A stretch of 64,000 nucleotides of DNA, taken from NCBI GenBank assembly GCA_038093975.1, contig JBBPTG010000036.1, forward strand, positions 1-64,000, given 5' to 3'. Of this stretch, positions 1 through 10,885 are shown in pieces; the stretch's first letter is position 1, and each line of letters begins with the position of its first letter. The stretch comes from Chalciporus piperatus (Eukaryota; Basidiomycota; Agaricomycetes; Boletales; Boletaceae). The notes under the pieces are model-generated. The model searched no databases. It saw only the letters and a list, made by a program, of their open reading frames with translations, and was not told the DNA's origin. A program made the translations under genes and the position numbers.

Positions 1-1167
1 CCAAGCTATCGAACAGATTGTTAGCTGGAACATTCCATTGAACTAAATGTACTTACCTCTTGAGACCGTCTTTCAAGTCACGCAACGAGTCTTCCTCCCT
101 TACCATATAGAGCAATGCCCCTTGGAGCACAGTCTTGAAGGGTGCCAGGACAAGATTAAGCCACTGAAACGAGTATCAGCGAATGTTCTAACAGCAACAC
201 CGAAGCTATGTACCTCTTTCACTGTGGTCGCGCATGGCTCATTGTTCTGGCTCAAACTGAGGAACAGGTCGCCGGTGCTGTCATCTGTGTGGTTGGTGAC
301 CACGACCACGACATGTTTGTATTTCCTTGTCTCCAGGCAAGCCAGGCTCTTGGTGGCTTGAGCGGGCCATGCCAACTGAGCTTTCGATTTCCCGAGGTCG
401 AAGGGAATGTCGACGGAGAGCAGTCGGTCACCTGGACAATACTCGGTGAGCAACTGCTCGACCATGGTGAAGTGGCCGATGTGTCTGATAGATGTCAGCC
501 GAAAGTGGAGGAGGAGTGTTTGGGGGGATATGATGGATCCTCCAACCGGACCTTCGAATGTCCCTTTGACATTCAGGAAGGAGGGGAGGACTAGTGCCCC
601 ATTCTAGTAACATAAAACCCTGTAACATAGTGTTAGAGACCATGGTGCGGCAAAAATTCGATACTCACAAAGTATGGTGTAGTAGTTTTGCGGCAAGCCG
701 ACCACTGGCACGAAACACATTTGAATGTGACGTTGGGGGCCTGAACGGTTGCCAGCATTCCCTCGGGGATGACGATACACCGATCGCAAACGGCACGCTG
801 GCAGGCGGGCTCGTCACACTCGAACAGCATGCCCCCATCTTGACACAGCGAGCAATGCCAGAGTGTAGAGTTAGTGCATCAAAATTCGTCCCTGGGGACA
901 TGTACTTACCTGGACATTCAAGGTTGAGTCCTTGGCCTTGTCCAACCCCTGCGAGCGTAACTGCTTGCGTGCAGGCAGTTGCTCTGACTGTGTGAGAAGC
1001 CCCAAATTAATATCTGCAAAATAATGACATTCAATACTTACCTCGCTTTCTTCCATCTCCAACCTGGATCGTTTGGCGACCGGACGTGCAAGCTCCGGCT
1101 GTGCGAGCATGACACGTGTTGCTGAGCCACCAGTGGTCTTGTTGGGTTTCTGAAGAGTTCTGGCCAT
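1..1167 (-). CDS. Cys-rich zinc-finger protein, 5' part (gene runs off the left edge)
   Basis: Not recognised beyond its zinc cluster. The start at 1167 opens MARTLQKPNKTTGG. Reading leftward, GT..AG introns join short basic exons to an exon at about 830-671 with the spacing CDEPAC..CDRC..CVSC, a PHD/ZZ-like metal-binding cluster. The next exon (about 590-232) contains a hydrophobic strand VVVVVTNH and continues, after an intron ending at about 182, into WLNLVLAPFKTV. Every exon is open and splice sites are canonical, so the gene looks intact, unlike the transposon genes to its right. Zinc clusters of this kind occur in expanded basidiomycete families, often near mobile DNA (recollection, not checked). 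The 2.7-kb inverted-repeat element begins 52 bp upstream of the start codon, so it lies in the promoter. Function is unknown. Confidence 0.6.
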
Positions 1168-1269
1168 GATGAGATGAGTAATATGGGAAGGGAATGCTGA
1201 GAGTGGATCGTGGATATGCATCAGCAACACTGCAAAAAGTCTGAAGTTACTGGAATGACTGGATCAGTT

Positions 1270-1740
1270 AAACCAGTACACCAGTTGCTCAGTTGCCCAG
1301 TCATCCAGTCAGCCAGTCATTTCAGTAATCTCATTGGTTCATTAGCCCAGTCACTTCAGTAGTCTCAGTAGCTCAGTAGCCCAGTGTTCCAGTCATCCAG
1401 TTATCTCAGTAGCCTAGTAGCCCAGTGTCCCAGTCATGTAGTCATCTCAGCAGCCTAGTAGCCCAGTGCCCTAGCAATCCAGCAATCCAGTTGTCTCATT
1501 ACTCCAGCCATCCAGTATTCCAGTATTCCAGTAATCTAGTCACTCAGTGGTCCAGTAATCCAGTAGTCTCAGTAGTCCAGTCATCCAGTTCAGTCATCCA
1601 GTCATTTCAGTCATCCAGTCACTCAGTGATCCAGTAATCTAGTCACTCCAGTCACTCCAGTCACACAAGTAACACCAGTAACCCAGTCACCAGTCACTCC
1701 CAGTCACCTCAGTAATCCAGCCACCCAGTCACCCAGTCCC
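1270..1740. repeat. Left subterminal array, CAGTCATCC-type units
   Basis: Degenerate short tandem repeat built from CCAGTCATCC, CCAGTAATCC and TCTCAGTAGCC units. It is the mirror (reverse complement) of the array at about 3040-3905, and segments such as CCAGTATTCCAGTATTCC at about 1510-1530 have direct counterparts there. Apparent ORFs in it encode only Ser/Gln/Val repeats and are not genes. Confidence 0.8.
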
Positions 1741-1919
1741 TATTACTAGTTCACTATATCTTATGATTAATTCACACCTTATGACAGTTCAGAAAATGCG
1801 AAATATATTATGTCTAACTATTACATGTATTGTGGTACAATAGGTACTAGTTAATGAAGTGCCATGCAGCACGAGCGGCTGTGTACGAGGTGAGTAGGTG
1901 TGTTGGTCAACAAATAACC

Positions 1920-2460
1920 ACGAACCATTGAAGCCGGCAGGGCTGTTGAGCCCGCGCCAGCTTCGTTGCTTGAGCTCGAGGTGGTGAGAGGTGGTGGAGG
2001 TAGGGCAGCATGCAACACGAGCATGTATGTGAGTTAGTGGTGGTGGTAGTGAACTATGACTCACCTCGTGAAGCCGGCGGGGCTGTTGAGCCCACACCGG
2101 CCGCGTTTTCATCGTTTTCGTGGTGAGGGTGATGTGGTAGGTGGTAGCGGGCCAAAGAGTGCAAGCGGCTGTGGGCGAGGTGAGCGGATGACTTATCACT
2201 CACCTGGTGAAGCCGGCGGGGCTGTTGAGCCCACGCCGGCCGTGTTTTCGCGTTTTCGCGTTTTCGCGTTTTCGTCATTTTCGTGTCGGGGGTGGGGTGG
2301 TGGGTGGTGGCGGGCTGTTTGCGGGGTGAGCGGATGAGGTGGTGGGCGAGTTTTCGCTCACCTGGCGATGCCAGCGGAGCTTTTGAGCCCTCGCCAGCTG
2401 TTTTGCTGTTGTTGAGGTGTGGTGTAGTGGTGAGAGAGAGTCGAAGAGGTGGCGCGGCAA
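1920..2460. repeat. Tandem repeat, about 140-bp unit, four copies
   Basis: Four diverged copies share the core GGGCTGTTGAGCCC, itself a short palindrome, or a close variant of it, and sit at about 1940, 2080, 2218 and 2366. Copies are separated by GGTGGTGG-rich and TTTTCG-rich spacers, including a TTTTCGCG run near 2245-2275. No coding potential is evident. Confidence 0.7.
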
Positions 2461-2539
2461 ATTCAACATGGTCACGTGACTTTCTCACACCAGATTTTTG
2501 GATTTTTGTGAAGTCCGAGCATTAGGGAAATGAGACTAC

Positions 2540-2960
2540 ACTTCATTAGGATTTCCTACACTTTGACAGCTACCACACTTTTTGTACACTTTAGTACACT
2601 TTTTTGTACACTTTGGCTACACTCAATCACTACACACTTTCCCACACTCTAGACTACACTTTTACTACGCTTTTTTGTACACTTTAGCTACACTAATCCC
2701 AATACATTTTGCTACACTTTGAGTACACTTTTACTACGCTTTTTTGTACACTTTGGCTACACTCAATCACTACACACTTTCCCACACTCTTGACTACACT
2801 TTTACTACGCTTTTTTGTACACTTTAGCTACACTCAATCTAGCTACACTTTCCCACACTTTTACTACACTTTTACTACGCTTTTTTGTACACTTCACTAC
2901 ACTCAATCCTAATACCCTTTCCCACATTGTTAACTACACTTTTAGTACACATTTTTGTGG
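2540..2960. repeat. TACACTTT-rich tandem repeat
   Basis: Pyrimidine-rich array of TACACTTT, TACTACGCTTTTTTG and TACACTCAATC units, with a higher-order period of roughly 105 bp repeated three to four times. It forms the AT-rich core of the inverted-repeat element. Confidence 0.7.
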
Positions 2961-3039
2961 ACTTTAGCTATAATCCATCCTATGAATGATTATAAAATGT
3001 CACTAATTAGAATGACTCTATTAGATGACTGAGTAGTAC

Positions 3040-3905
3040 TGGAGTGATTGGGTGAGCTGAGGGCTGGGTAACTGGATAACTGGTATGACTGGTGTGACTG
3101 AAGTGATTGGTTTACTGGACCACAGGGTGACTGAATTACTGGAGTGACTGGATTACTGAGGTGACTGGATTACTGGAGTGACTTGTGTGACTTGTGTGAC
3201 TTGTGTGACTGGAGTGACTGGATTACTGGACCACTGAGTGACTAGATTACTGGAATACTGGAATACTGGATGGCTGGAGTAATGAGACAACTGGATTGCT
3301 GGATGACTAGGGCACTGGGCTACTAGGCTGCTGAGATGACTACATGACTGGGAAACTGAGCTACTAGGCTACTGAGATAACTGGATGACTGGAACACTGG
3401 GCTACTGAGCTACTGAGACTACTGAAGTGACTGCATGATTGGATGACTGGGCTGCTGGGTTACTGGAACTACTGGATGACTGGATGACTGGGTTACTGGG
3501 TTACTGGAACTACTGGATGACTGAATGACTGAATGACTACTGAGATTACTGAAGTAACTGGATGACTTGATGACTGGGCTGCTGGGTTACTGGAACTACT
3601 GGATAACTGGAACACTTGGCCACTGGACTAATGAGACCACTGAAATGACTGGATGACTGGATGACTGACCTACTGGGACTACTGAAATGACTGGATGACT
3701 GGATGACTGGGCTGCTGGATGACTGAGACTACTGAGACTACTGGATGACTGAATGACTGAGCTACTGAAGCTACTGAATTGACTGGATGACTGGGCCACT
3801 AGGCCACTGGGTTACTAAGACTACTGAAACTACTTGATGACTGGGTGACTAGGTTACTGAAACTACTGAAACTACTGAAACTACTTGTTACTGGGCCACT
3901 GGACT
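3040..3905. repeat. Right subterminal array, ACTGGATGACTGG-type units
   Basis: Long degenerate array of ACTGGATGACTGG, GGGCTACTGAGACTAC and GGTTACTGGAACTACTGG units. It is complementary in sense to the left array and leads directly into the right terminal inverted repeat. Confidence 0.8.
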
Positions 3906-3964
3906 ACTGATTTAACTGATCCAGTCATTCCAGTAACTTCAGACTTTTTGCAGTGTTGCTGATG

Positions 3965-4379
3965 TGGTACTGCGAACAGCAGTCAAGAAAATGGATCGGC
4001 TCTGAGTTTGTTGGCTGGTGTTGAAAAATTGAACAGTGTGTGTTGTCACGTGATTTGTCTTGCTATGCGTGCTAACACATAAGACCAAACAAACTGTCGC
4101 CCTTTAAGTTTCAAAGACAACTCAAATAATTTCTCACGCTTTTTCAATGCGCTCGTCCCAGCTCCATACCACCTACTCAATCACTTCACACACTTCACAC
4201 TTTTCAGTTCGTAGCTATACTTTTTGTTATGTGGGACTGCAGCCTACATAATAAAAAAGTGTAGTTACTTTAATAGGTGCGCATTTACTCAACTAACACG
4301 CCCGCTAACCCGTGTGCTTATTAGATACGACATACTACTTTTTAACACTAACACTTCTACTCAGTTACCTGTAAGGCTC
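3965..4379. other. Unannotated spacer
   Basis: I see no credible gene. The segment contains a GTCACGTGAT motif near 4047 and AT-rich sequence, and leads into the minisatellite at 4380. Confidence 0.5.
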
Positions 4380-4604
4380 GAGGAGCGGTGTGTCGGGACA
4401 CTGGTCCTGCGCTCGTTTCTTGGGCCTCGTACTCAGGGAGCGGTGTGTCGGGGCACTGGCCCTGTGCTCGTTTTCCTTAGTTCCAGGAGCGGTGTGTCAG
4501 GACAATGGTCCTGCACTCGTTTCTCGGGACTTGGTTTGGGTATCGTACTCAGGAAGCGGTGTGTCGGGGCACTGGCCCTGCGCTCACTTCCTTGGTTCTG
4601 AAGG
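4380..4604. repeat. GGAGCGGTGTGTCGGG minisatellite (left part)
   Basis: About four copies of a 50-60-bp unit of the form GGAGCGGTGTGTCGGG(A/G)CA followed by ATGGTCCTGCGCTCGTTTC and a variable tail. The array is interrupted at 4604/4605 by the LTR element and resumes at about 9228, so the LTR element inserted into a pre-existing minisatellite field. Confidence 0.8.
4600..4604. repeat. Target-site duplication (left), GAAGG
   Basis: GAAGG immediately precedes the 5' LTR and is repeated immediately after the 3' LTR (9169-9173). A 5-bp duplication is typical of LTR retrotransposon integration. Confidence 0.9.
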
Positions 4605-5147
4605 TGAAACGACTCAACTCAATCAAGAGCTAGTGCTATCATCAGACAACATGCCCTAGCGAAACCACATCAACTCAGTAACTAGAGCTGAGGATCAGAC
4701 TAGGCAAGCAGGAGCGCTTGGCCCATGAAGTTCAAGAAGAGGAAACTCCAGGAGAACAAGACTGGGGAGCCAGTGCTTGTCAACCTGGGTTTATATACTA
4801 TTGACAGTGTTTGTACATGTTGTGGCTAAACCTTAACTATATGACTAGGTATGACTAGATATGAGTCATGGCGAGTAACAGCCAATAGCGTATATGACTA
4901 GGAAGCGAGATGAGTCAGCGTGAGTCAATAAGAGTCTGAGTCATGGACAGTGGGGAAGATGCACAGCCACGCACAGCCACGTTATGTAAGCGAAAGGCTA
5001 GACCTAGCTGATGTCAGCAGGTCATGTGATGTGATCTTGATAAGATAAGATAACAGAAAAGGGAGAGAAAGCGACTAAGTGCAAAAGTGAAAGAGAAACG
5101 TAGTAAGTGTAGGAAAGACTAGGATAAGGAACTGAGTGTTCGTAACA
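4605..5147. repeat. Left LTR (543 bp)
   Basis: Bounded by TG..CA. Contains a TATA-like TTATATACTA at 4791-4800. Aligned by eye with 8654-9168, the only differences are three transitions, each at a CpG, and 28 extra bases near 5099-5126. Confidence 0.9.
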
Positions 5148-6279
5148 CTACCTCCTCTCTATGGATCGTATTCCAGATGATCAAGACCTTGCAAAGATAT
5201 CAACCTGTGAAGCAGCACGAACATTGTGCAATGAACGGCGATGATGATGATGATATCGAGAATCATGATGATGGGGATGGGTGGTAGGATTCTCAGAATC
5301 CGGAATTGGAATAGTTGAAATGCAAAACAGCATGTGATGATGACAACGTATCTGCGAGTGCGAGCATTGCGATAGTTGCGAGCGACGACATTGCGAACGA
5401 CAGCGGCGAAGGCATGTGAGTTCATTGTGATGATTGTTTCAATGATGGATGTGAATGAAGAGCAAGAGCGTAAAACATCACTCTTTATACCTTTTTCGGT
5501 TCTCGGCACGGTTTCCAATCAATCAATATTTTCATCGTCAGTCTGACTCGTTCGACTGTCATGCAGTTGTAATTGTGACTCGAATAGAATTCTGAGTCAT
5601 GCTGTGTAAGCGTAGGGCGGACGGATGTGTAGTGTGGGAAATTCTAATTGCATCCAGTGCAATGTCAAGAATAGACCTTGGTTTTCACGTGCGAGTAGAT
5701 TTCGCATAGCTTTCAATGTGCAAGGCATTTCAGGTTTTGACCTTGTAAACATGAATTAACGATGTAATTCACCTTGTGTTCGTCATGGGATATGGAAGCT
5801 TCAAACGTAGAGCGTTCCGAACAATCAGATTTGCAATTGTGTATGGTTCTAACCTTGTAAGAAAGGTTTCCTTGGATTGTATCAACACATTTCTCGAGTG
5901 TGTCAATGAGAATTGCAGCAGCGAGTGCTAAAGCGAGTGGTGATGAGCGTGAAGATTGTAAAATCCTCAGAAATGCGCGTTCTCAGTAGAGATTTGGGTT
6001 CTTCAAGCGACTGCAGCTTGGAATTTGGGCGAGAGAAAGAGATTTTGAGCGAAGAAAATGATTACGGTTAGCACCATTTATTGTTCGTACCCTTGGTACT
6101 CTCTTGTACTCTTCACACTAGCGTGTTCATAGTGTGTCACTTGTCGTAACACCTGTCGTAACACTTGTGTCATTGCCATAACACTTTGTGTTCCTTGTGT
6201 CACTTCATGTTCCATTGGTGTTCATTGGTAACACTGGCACATCTTCGTGTGCATTCCCGCAACACTTCATCGTGTTACT

Positions 6280-6780
6280 ACCATTCCACTACCTCCTCTC
6301 TTTGGTTTGGATTCCAGACAAACCCTACGGTGAACCAAACCCTACGGTGAACCCACAGAGGAACTCTATGGTTCTTTGGCCTGGTCGGCCTTCTCGATAC
6401 TCGATGGAAGTAGGAGTTTCATGTGATCTTGACAATCCCCCCGGTAAAAAAAAATTTCACGGTTTCTGTAGGTTTCTTCACAGATAACCGAAACGGCGAG
6501 TGGTTTGGGATTGTTCGAGCGATGAGCGACAACAGCTCAATGGAATTTGATTCCAGACTTCAATGCTTGAGACAGCAGTGAGGATTGATAGTTATGAGCG
6601 AAAGCAGCTCAATGGGTTTGGATCCTAGACAATGCTATTCAAGTAGCAATGAGCGGAAACAGCTCTGTCGATTTGGATTCCAGACTACTCGGATTTCATG
6701 TATGTGGCAGCGGTGTGCGCAAGAGTAACGAGCGAAAACAGCTCGACGAATTTGGATTCCAGACACGTTCAGGGATAACA
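6280..6780. repeat. TTTGGATTCCAGAC dispersed repeat inside the LTR element
   Basis: The box TTTGGATTCCAGAC (or close variants) follows an AGCGAAAACAGCTC-type motif at about 6303, 6541, 6608, 6671 and 6750. A related GGATCGTATTCCAGA lies just after the left LTR at about 5163. The regular pairing suggests a structural or packaging role rather than coding (inference). Confidence 0.6.
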
Positions 6781-8653
6781 CCCTAGTAGAATAGACACTA
6801 GTGACAGCGTTCTTGACGCGATGTATCGGTGACAACGATGATAAAGTCGTAAAGCTGTCTTTCAAGCTTGCTGACGACGATAGGGACAAGGGAATATGCG
6901 GTGACAGCATACGAGCGAGTTTCAAGCTTTCAGTGATGTCCGTGAGGGACGATGTCTCGACTGGTAAACACAGTGTTCCGTTCCACTCGATGGAAAGGGG
7001 TAAAAACGCGACGTGGAGTACGATGATGTTCGACATCATGTGGTGTTCGACAGTTGTTAACTCAACGAAAGCAGTTGAAGTGTCGTGAACGCGGTAAACA
7101 GAAAATCAAGTATCCAGTTCCACTCGATGGAAGGGACAGGGGACACGGCACGCTGATAAGCGGCGGGATTGCTCGACAAGTAGATATCTACTGTCAGCGA
7201 TGACAAGGCGCGAAGACAGCGCAGGTACCCACTTGCGATAGTTGAGTGGTGTACTGATGACGAGACGACTAGACGATAACGATAAAGTCGTAAAGCTATC
7301 TTTCAAGCTTGTAGATGTCGAGGGAGACGAAGTCGAGCGGCGGCGGCTCTTGCATGTGAGTTGCGATAACTCAGGGTATTGATCTTCTAGGTACTGCTAG
7401 AGTACTGCGTGTTGATTGTCCAAACCGGTATAGAAGACCAAGTGAGGTTCAACAGATCGTGAAGCTATCTTTCAGGTTTCGCGGATGACGGCGACGGAAA
7501 GCGCAACAGAGGTAGACACTCTACTTGCCAGGGAATAGTTGCAGAGCAACAGCGACGATGTACACGGTAGAGGTAGACACTCTAGCAGAGTCGCAAGACA
7601 GCGACGACGATGTACGCGGATAGGGATGTGGGGTGACGACGACGACGAATGGGTAACAGAAACTGGGAACTAAATGCTGACCCATGAGAAGTGAAAAGCC
7701 AGAAGGCGAATTCGTGACATCAACAGGTGATCACGTGAACCTGGATCATGTGTACACGCAAAGGCTATTGGTAATACCCAAGCGATCTCCAATGATCAAA
7801 GAGCCCCTTGTGCACTATGGGGAACAGCAACATTATCCCGTTTAGAACGGTGGACAGCCGTATGTGCAGCAGTGGGAACAGAGTTGCTTTCTCCGAGCGT
7901 GTCACGTACGCCAACGGTCAAACGACCAACTCTTTAGCCCTAGAGTCCGGGCAGTGTGATCAAGTTTATCCAAGTGTCATGATGCAGTCATCAACACTAG
8001 GTAGTGACTCTTTAGCTCACGACCAAAGCTAGGTAGGTCTGAGTATGTGGCGACGATGACGACGTGTTGCGGACGCAGCAACAGTGATGACGATATGAGC
8101 TGGCTGGCAGCCTCGACAGTGACAAGGATGGTGAGCGCGACGACAGCGCAATAGGTGACAGAGGTAAACACTCTGCTGGGGTTGTAAGACAGTGACGACG
8201 CACTTGTTGCGATAGCAGCAACGATGAGCTCGATCTCGATGAGCATGTACGCGAACGATGGTGATGAGCTGACTGGCAGGCTCGATGTTGACAATGATGA
8301 GCTGACTTGCAAGCTCGACGACGACGACGACAATGACGTCGAATTTGCTGACCGAGTTATCTTCAGCGATGAGGACGATGGTGAGCTGACTGGCAGACTC
8401 AACGCGGACGACAATATGGTTTTGCTGACCTAGTTATCTTCAGCGACGACGAAGCACATTTCTCGATTGTGCTGGTACCCACTTGCGACGACGGTGAAGT
8501 GGCATATGATGGTGAGCTGACTAGCAGCAACGATGGCGAGGCGCGAACAAGCAGCGCAGGTACCCACTTGCGACGACGGTGCAGATGGCGTACAACGAGT
8601 GCGGCAGTGACGAGACACTGAGGCAGAGAGGATTAATAATAGTCTTGTTCTAA

Positions 8654-9168
8654 TGAAACGACTCAACTCAATCAAGAGCTAGTGCTATCATCAGACAACA
8701 TGCCCTAGCGAAACCACATCAACTCAGTAACTAGAGCTGAGGATCAGACTAGGCAAGCAGGAGCGCTTGGCCCATGAAGTTCAAGAAGAGGAAACTCCAG
8801 GAGAACAAGACTGGGGAGCCAGTGCTTGTCAACCTGGGTTTATATACTATTGACAGTGTTTGTACATGTTGTGGCTAAACCTTAACTATATGACTAGGTA
8901 TGACTAGATATGAGTCATGGCGAGTAACAGCCAATAGCATATATGACTAGGAAGCGAGATGAGTCAGCGTGAGTCAATAAGAGTCTGAGTCATGGACAGT
9001 GGGGAAGATGCACAGCCACGCACAGCCACGTTATGTAAGCGAAAGGCTAGACCTAGCTGATGTCAGCAGGTCACGTGATGTGATCTTGATAAGATAAGAT
9101 AACAGAAAAGGGAGAGAAAGCGACTAAGTGCAAAAGTGAAAGAGAAAAGGAACTGAGCGTTCGTAACA
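8654..9168. repeat. Right LTR (515 bp)
   Basis: Same TGAAACGACT..CGTAACA boundaries as the left LTR and followed directly by the GAAGG duplication. Confidence 0.9.
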
Positions 9169-9173
9169 GAAGG
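9169..9173. repeat. Target-site duplication (right), GAAGG
   Basis: Exact match to 4600-4604. Confidence 0.9.
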
Positions 9174-9227
9174 TATTAGATTCAACTTACTATTTAACAC
9201 TAACACTTCTACTTAGGCAATTGTACA

Positions 9228-9590
9228 CCAGGAGCGGTGTGTCGGGGCACTGGCTCTGCGCTCGTTTCCTTGATTCTGAGGGCTCGGGGGATCTAAGGCT
9301 CGAGGAGCAGTGTGTCGGGACAATGGTTCTGTGCTCGTTTCTTGGGCATCGTACTCAGGGAGCGGTGTGTCGGGGCACTGGTCCTGCGCTCGTTTCCTTG
9401 ATTCTGAGGGCTTGGGGGATCTAAGGCTCGAGGAGCGGTGTGTCGGGACAATGGTCCTGCGCTCGTTTCTTGGGCCTCGTACTCAGTCGTCAGTCGTTTT
9501 CATTAGTTCCATTGGGACTCAAGGAGCGGTGTGTCGGGACAATGGTCCTGCGCTCGTTTCTCAGGACTTGGTGGTATCGTACTCGGGAAC
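9228..9590. repeat. GGAGCGGTGTGTCGGG minisatellite (right part)
   Basis: Five to six more copies of the 50-60-bp unit seen at 4380-4604, with alternating tails (TTGATTCTGAGGGCT and TTGGGCCTCGTACTCAG). Removing the LTR element and one GAAGG copy would rejoin the two halves. Confidence 0.8.
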
Positions 9591-9593
9591 TAA

Positions 9594-9795
9594 TCATATC
9601 ACACTGTTGACTGTGGGTGGTCAACCAGTAAGTCGTCAATCTGTTTTTCCACTTCAATTGACCTGCTGATGCGAAGGGAAGTGATTACTCAGTGGACGGA
9701 GTGCTGGCATTCTATCCATATCACACTGTTCACTGTGGGTGGTCAACCAGTAAGTCATCTGTCCGTCTTTTTCACTTCAATTGACCTGTTCGTTG
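9594..9795. repeat. Two-copy tandem repeat, about 122-bp period
   Basis: CATATCACACTGTTSACTGTGG followed by GTGGTCAACCAGTAAGTC occurs at about 9595 and 9717, and each copy runs into CACTTCAATTGACCTG. Confidence 0.75.
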
Positions 9796-9854
9796 TCGTG
9801 GTTTATACATTGTCGCGGTTTATATTTGGCTGTCATGTACTTTCGTTTGCAGCG

Positions 9855-9893
9855 CCAGCTTGACAAGAGGAGGGCCCCCCCTTGTCAAGCTGG
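9855..9893. repeat. Perfect 13-bp hairpin
   Basis: CCAGCTTGACAAG (9855-9867) and CTTGTCAAGCTGG (9881-9893) are exact reverse complements around a 13-base loop containing GGGCCCCCC. It could be a structured boundary of one of the surrounding elements; no adjacent gene suggests a terminator. Confidence 0.7.
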
Positions 9894-10069
9894 CCTGCCC
9901 TTTGTTTCATTTGATTTTTTTCCGGTGTTTGGCTTTCACTTGATTGTGTACGAATAAATTAAGACCTTCCAACTTTGTCTTGAGCACACATATTGGATCA
10001 CGTGACTGCAGTGCATGTATTGGATCACGTGACCACACAGAGCTTACTTTTCGCATGTTTATTTAAATC

Positions 10070-10510
10070 GATTGGTGCTTACTTCTCGCATTGGGCAATG
10101 ACTGCATTTCATGTTGTATTAATAGCACCTTTATGATTGATTTACTGTGTTGGAAGTACTCGGGTGTGAGCTGAACATTGCCCCGGATCCACCCTGTCTT
10201 ACGTGCCCACACGGCGTCGGTGTCAGCATTGGTGCTTACTTCTCGCATTGGGCAATTACTGCATTTCTGGTGTCGGGCATTCGTACTTGCCTCAGGCCTT
10301 TGGGCAATTACTGCATTTCATGTTGTATCAATAGCTCTGTGACACAATGTTGGTGTCGGCATTGGTGCTTACTTCTCGCATTGGGCAGTTACTGCATTTC
10401 ATGTTGTATCAATAGCTCTGTGAACACATGGTGTCTGGCATTAGTACTTGCTTCATGCATTGGGCAATTACTGCATTTCATGTTGTATCAATAGCTCTAT
10501 TATTAAAGAT
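10070..10510. repeat. Tandem repeat with GCTTACTTCTCGCATTGGGC core
   Basis: Copies of a GGTGCTTACTTCTCGCATTG box followed by GGCAATTACTGCATTTCATG and TTGTATCAATAGCTCT recur at about 10073, 10230, 10364 and (degenerate) 10440. This is part of the minisatellite-rich approach to the TET/JBP gene. Confidence 0.7.
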
Positions 10511-10599
10511 GTACTCTATCCAGCCTTGGCCCGGATCCACACTGTGTTAACTTAGCCCTGCGCTCGCGCAAGGGTTTCTTGGGACTTGGTTTGAGTATC

Positions 10600-10885
10600 A
10601 CACTCAGGGAGCTGTGTGCCGGGGCAAGTACTAGCGGTACTGTTCGGTTGGTACATCGGCTTTACCATTTAGCTGTATCAACTACTAGCCCTGCGCTTAC
10701 TGTTCGGTTGGTATATGCTCCAGCCAATCATAATTACTCCACTCAGGGAGCTGTGTGCCGGGGCACTAGCCGTGCACTGCGGGTACTGTTCGGGTGATAT
10801 ATCGGCTTTACCATTTAGCTGTATCACAACTACTAGCCACGCTTACTGTTCGGTTGGTATATGTTCCAACCAATCATAATGGTCG
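10600..10885. repeat. Two-copy tandem repeat, 140-bp period
   Basis: CTCAGGGAGCTGTGTGCCGG followed by a shared block (ATCGGCTTTACCATTTAGCT, then CAATCATAAT) occurs at about 10602 and 10742. The opening motif is a diverged form of the GGAGCGGTGTGTCGGG minisatellite. Confidence 0.7.

Larger units (their letters stand above)
1219..3964. mobile_element. Non-coding DNA-transposon-like element with terminal inverted repeats
   Basis: The first 54 bases (1219-1272, starting CATCAGCAACACTGC) are the exact reverse complement of 3911-3964. Just inside each end lies a long array of 9-13-bp units: CAGTCATCC-type on the left (about 1270-1740) and its reverse complement ACTGGATGACTGG-type on the right (about 3040-3905). 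The inverted architecture therefore extends over hundreds of bases per side. The interior holds two further tandem arrays and no credible gene. I could not define a target-site duplication: the flanks read ..ATATG and TGGTA.., sharing only TG. It is best read as a non-autonomous element whose superfamily I cannot assign. Confidence 0.65.
4605..9168. mobile_element. Non-autonomous LTR retrotransposon (LARD-like)
   Basis: Two near-identical LTRs begin TGAAACGACT and end CGTAACA. They enclose about 3.5 kb and are flanked by the direct repeat GAAGG. The internal region has no gag, protease, reverse transcriptase or integrase in any frame. It instead carries many copies of a TTTGGATTCCAGAC box and short GACGACGA-rich stretches. 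The element therefore fits a large retrotransposon derivative that must be mobilised in trans. The LTRs differ by three substitutions and one 28-bp indel, indicating a young insertion. Orientation cannot be fixed because no convincing primer-binding site or polypurine tract was identified. Confidence 0.85.

Noticed and set aside
1425..1637. Ser/Gln/Val-rich ORF, and its opposite-strand partner at 3596-3799
   Set aside because: Translation of short tandem repeats; no codon structure or conserved domain.
1270..3905. CRISPR-like regular short repeats
   Set aside because: Units are degenerate, have no unique spacers, and the genome is eukaryotic; these are minisatellites inside a transposable element.
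4224..4659. ORFs in the minisatellite and start of the LTR
   Set aside because: Periodic peptides reproduce the 50-60-bp DNA repeat; the ORF also crosses the element boundary.
7977..8433. Ser-rich (minus) and Asp-rich (plus) ORFs within the LTR element
   Set aside because: Both are readings of GACGACGA-type low-complexity DNA on opposite strands.
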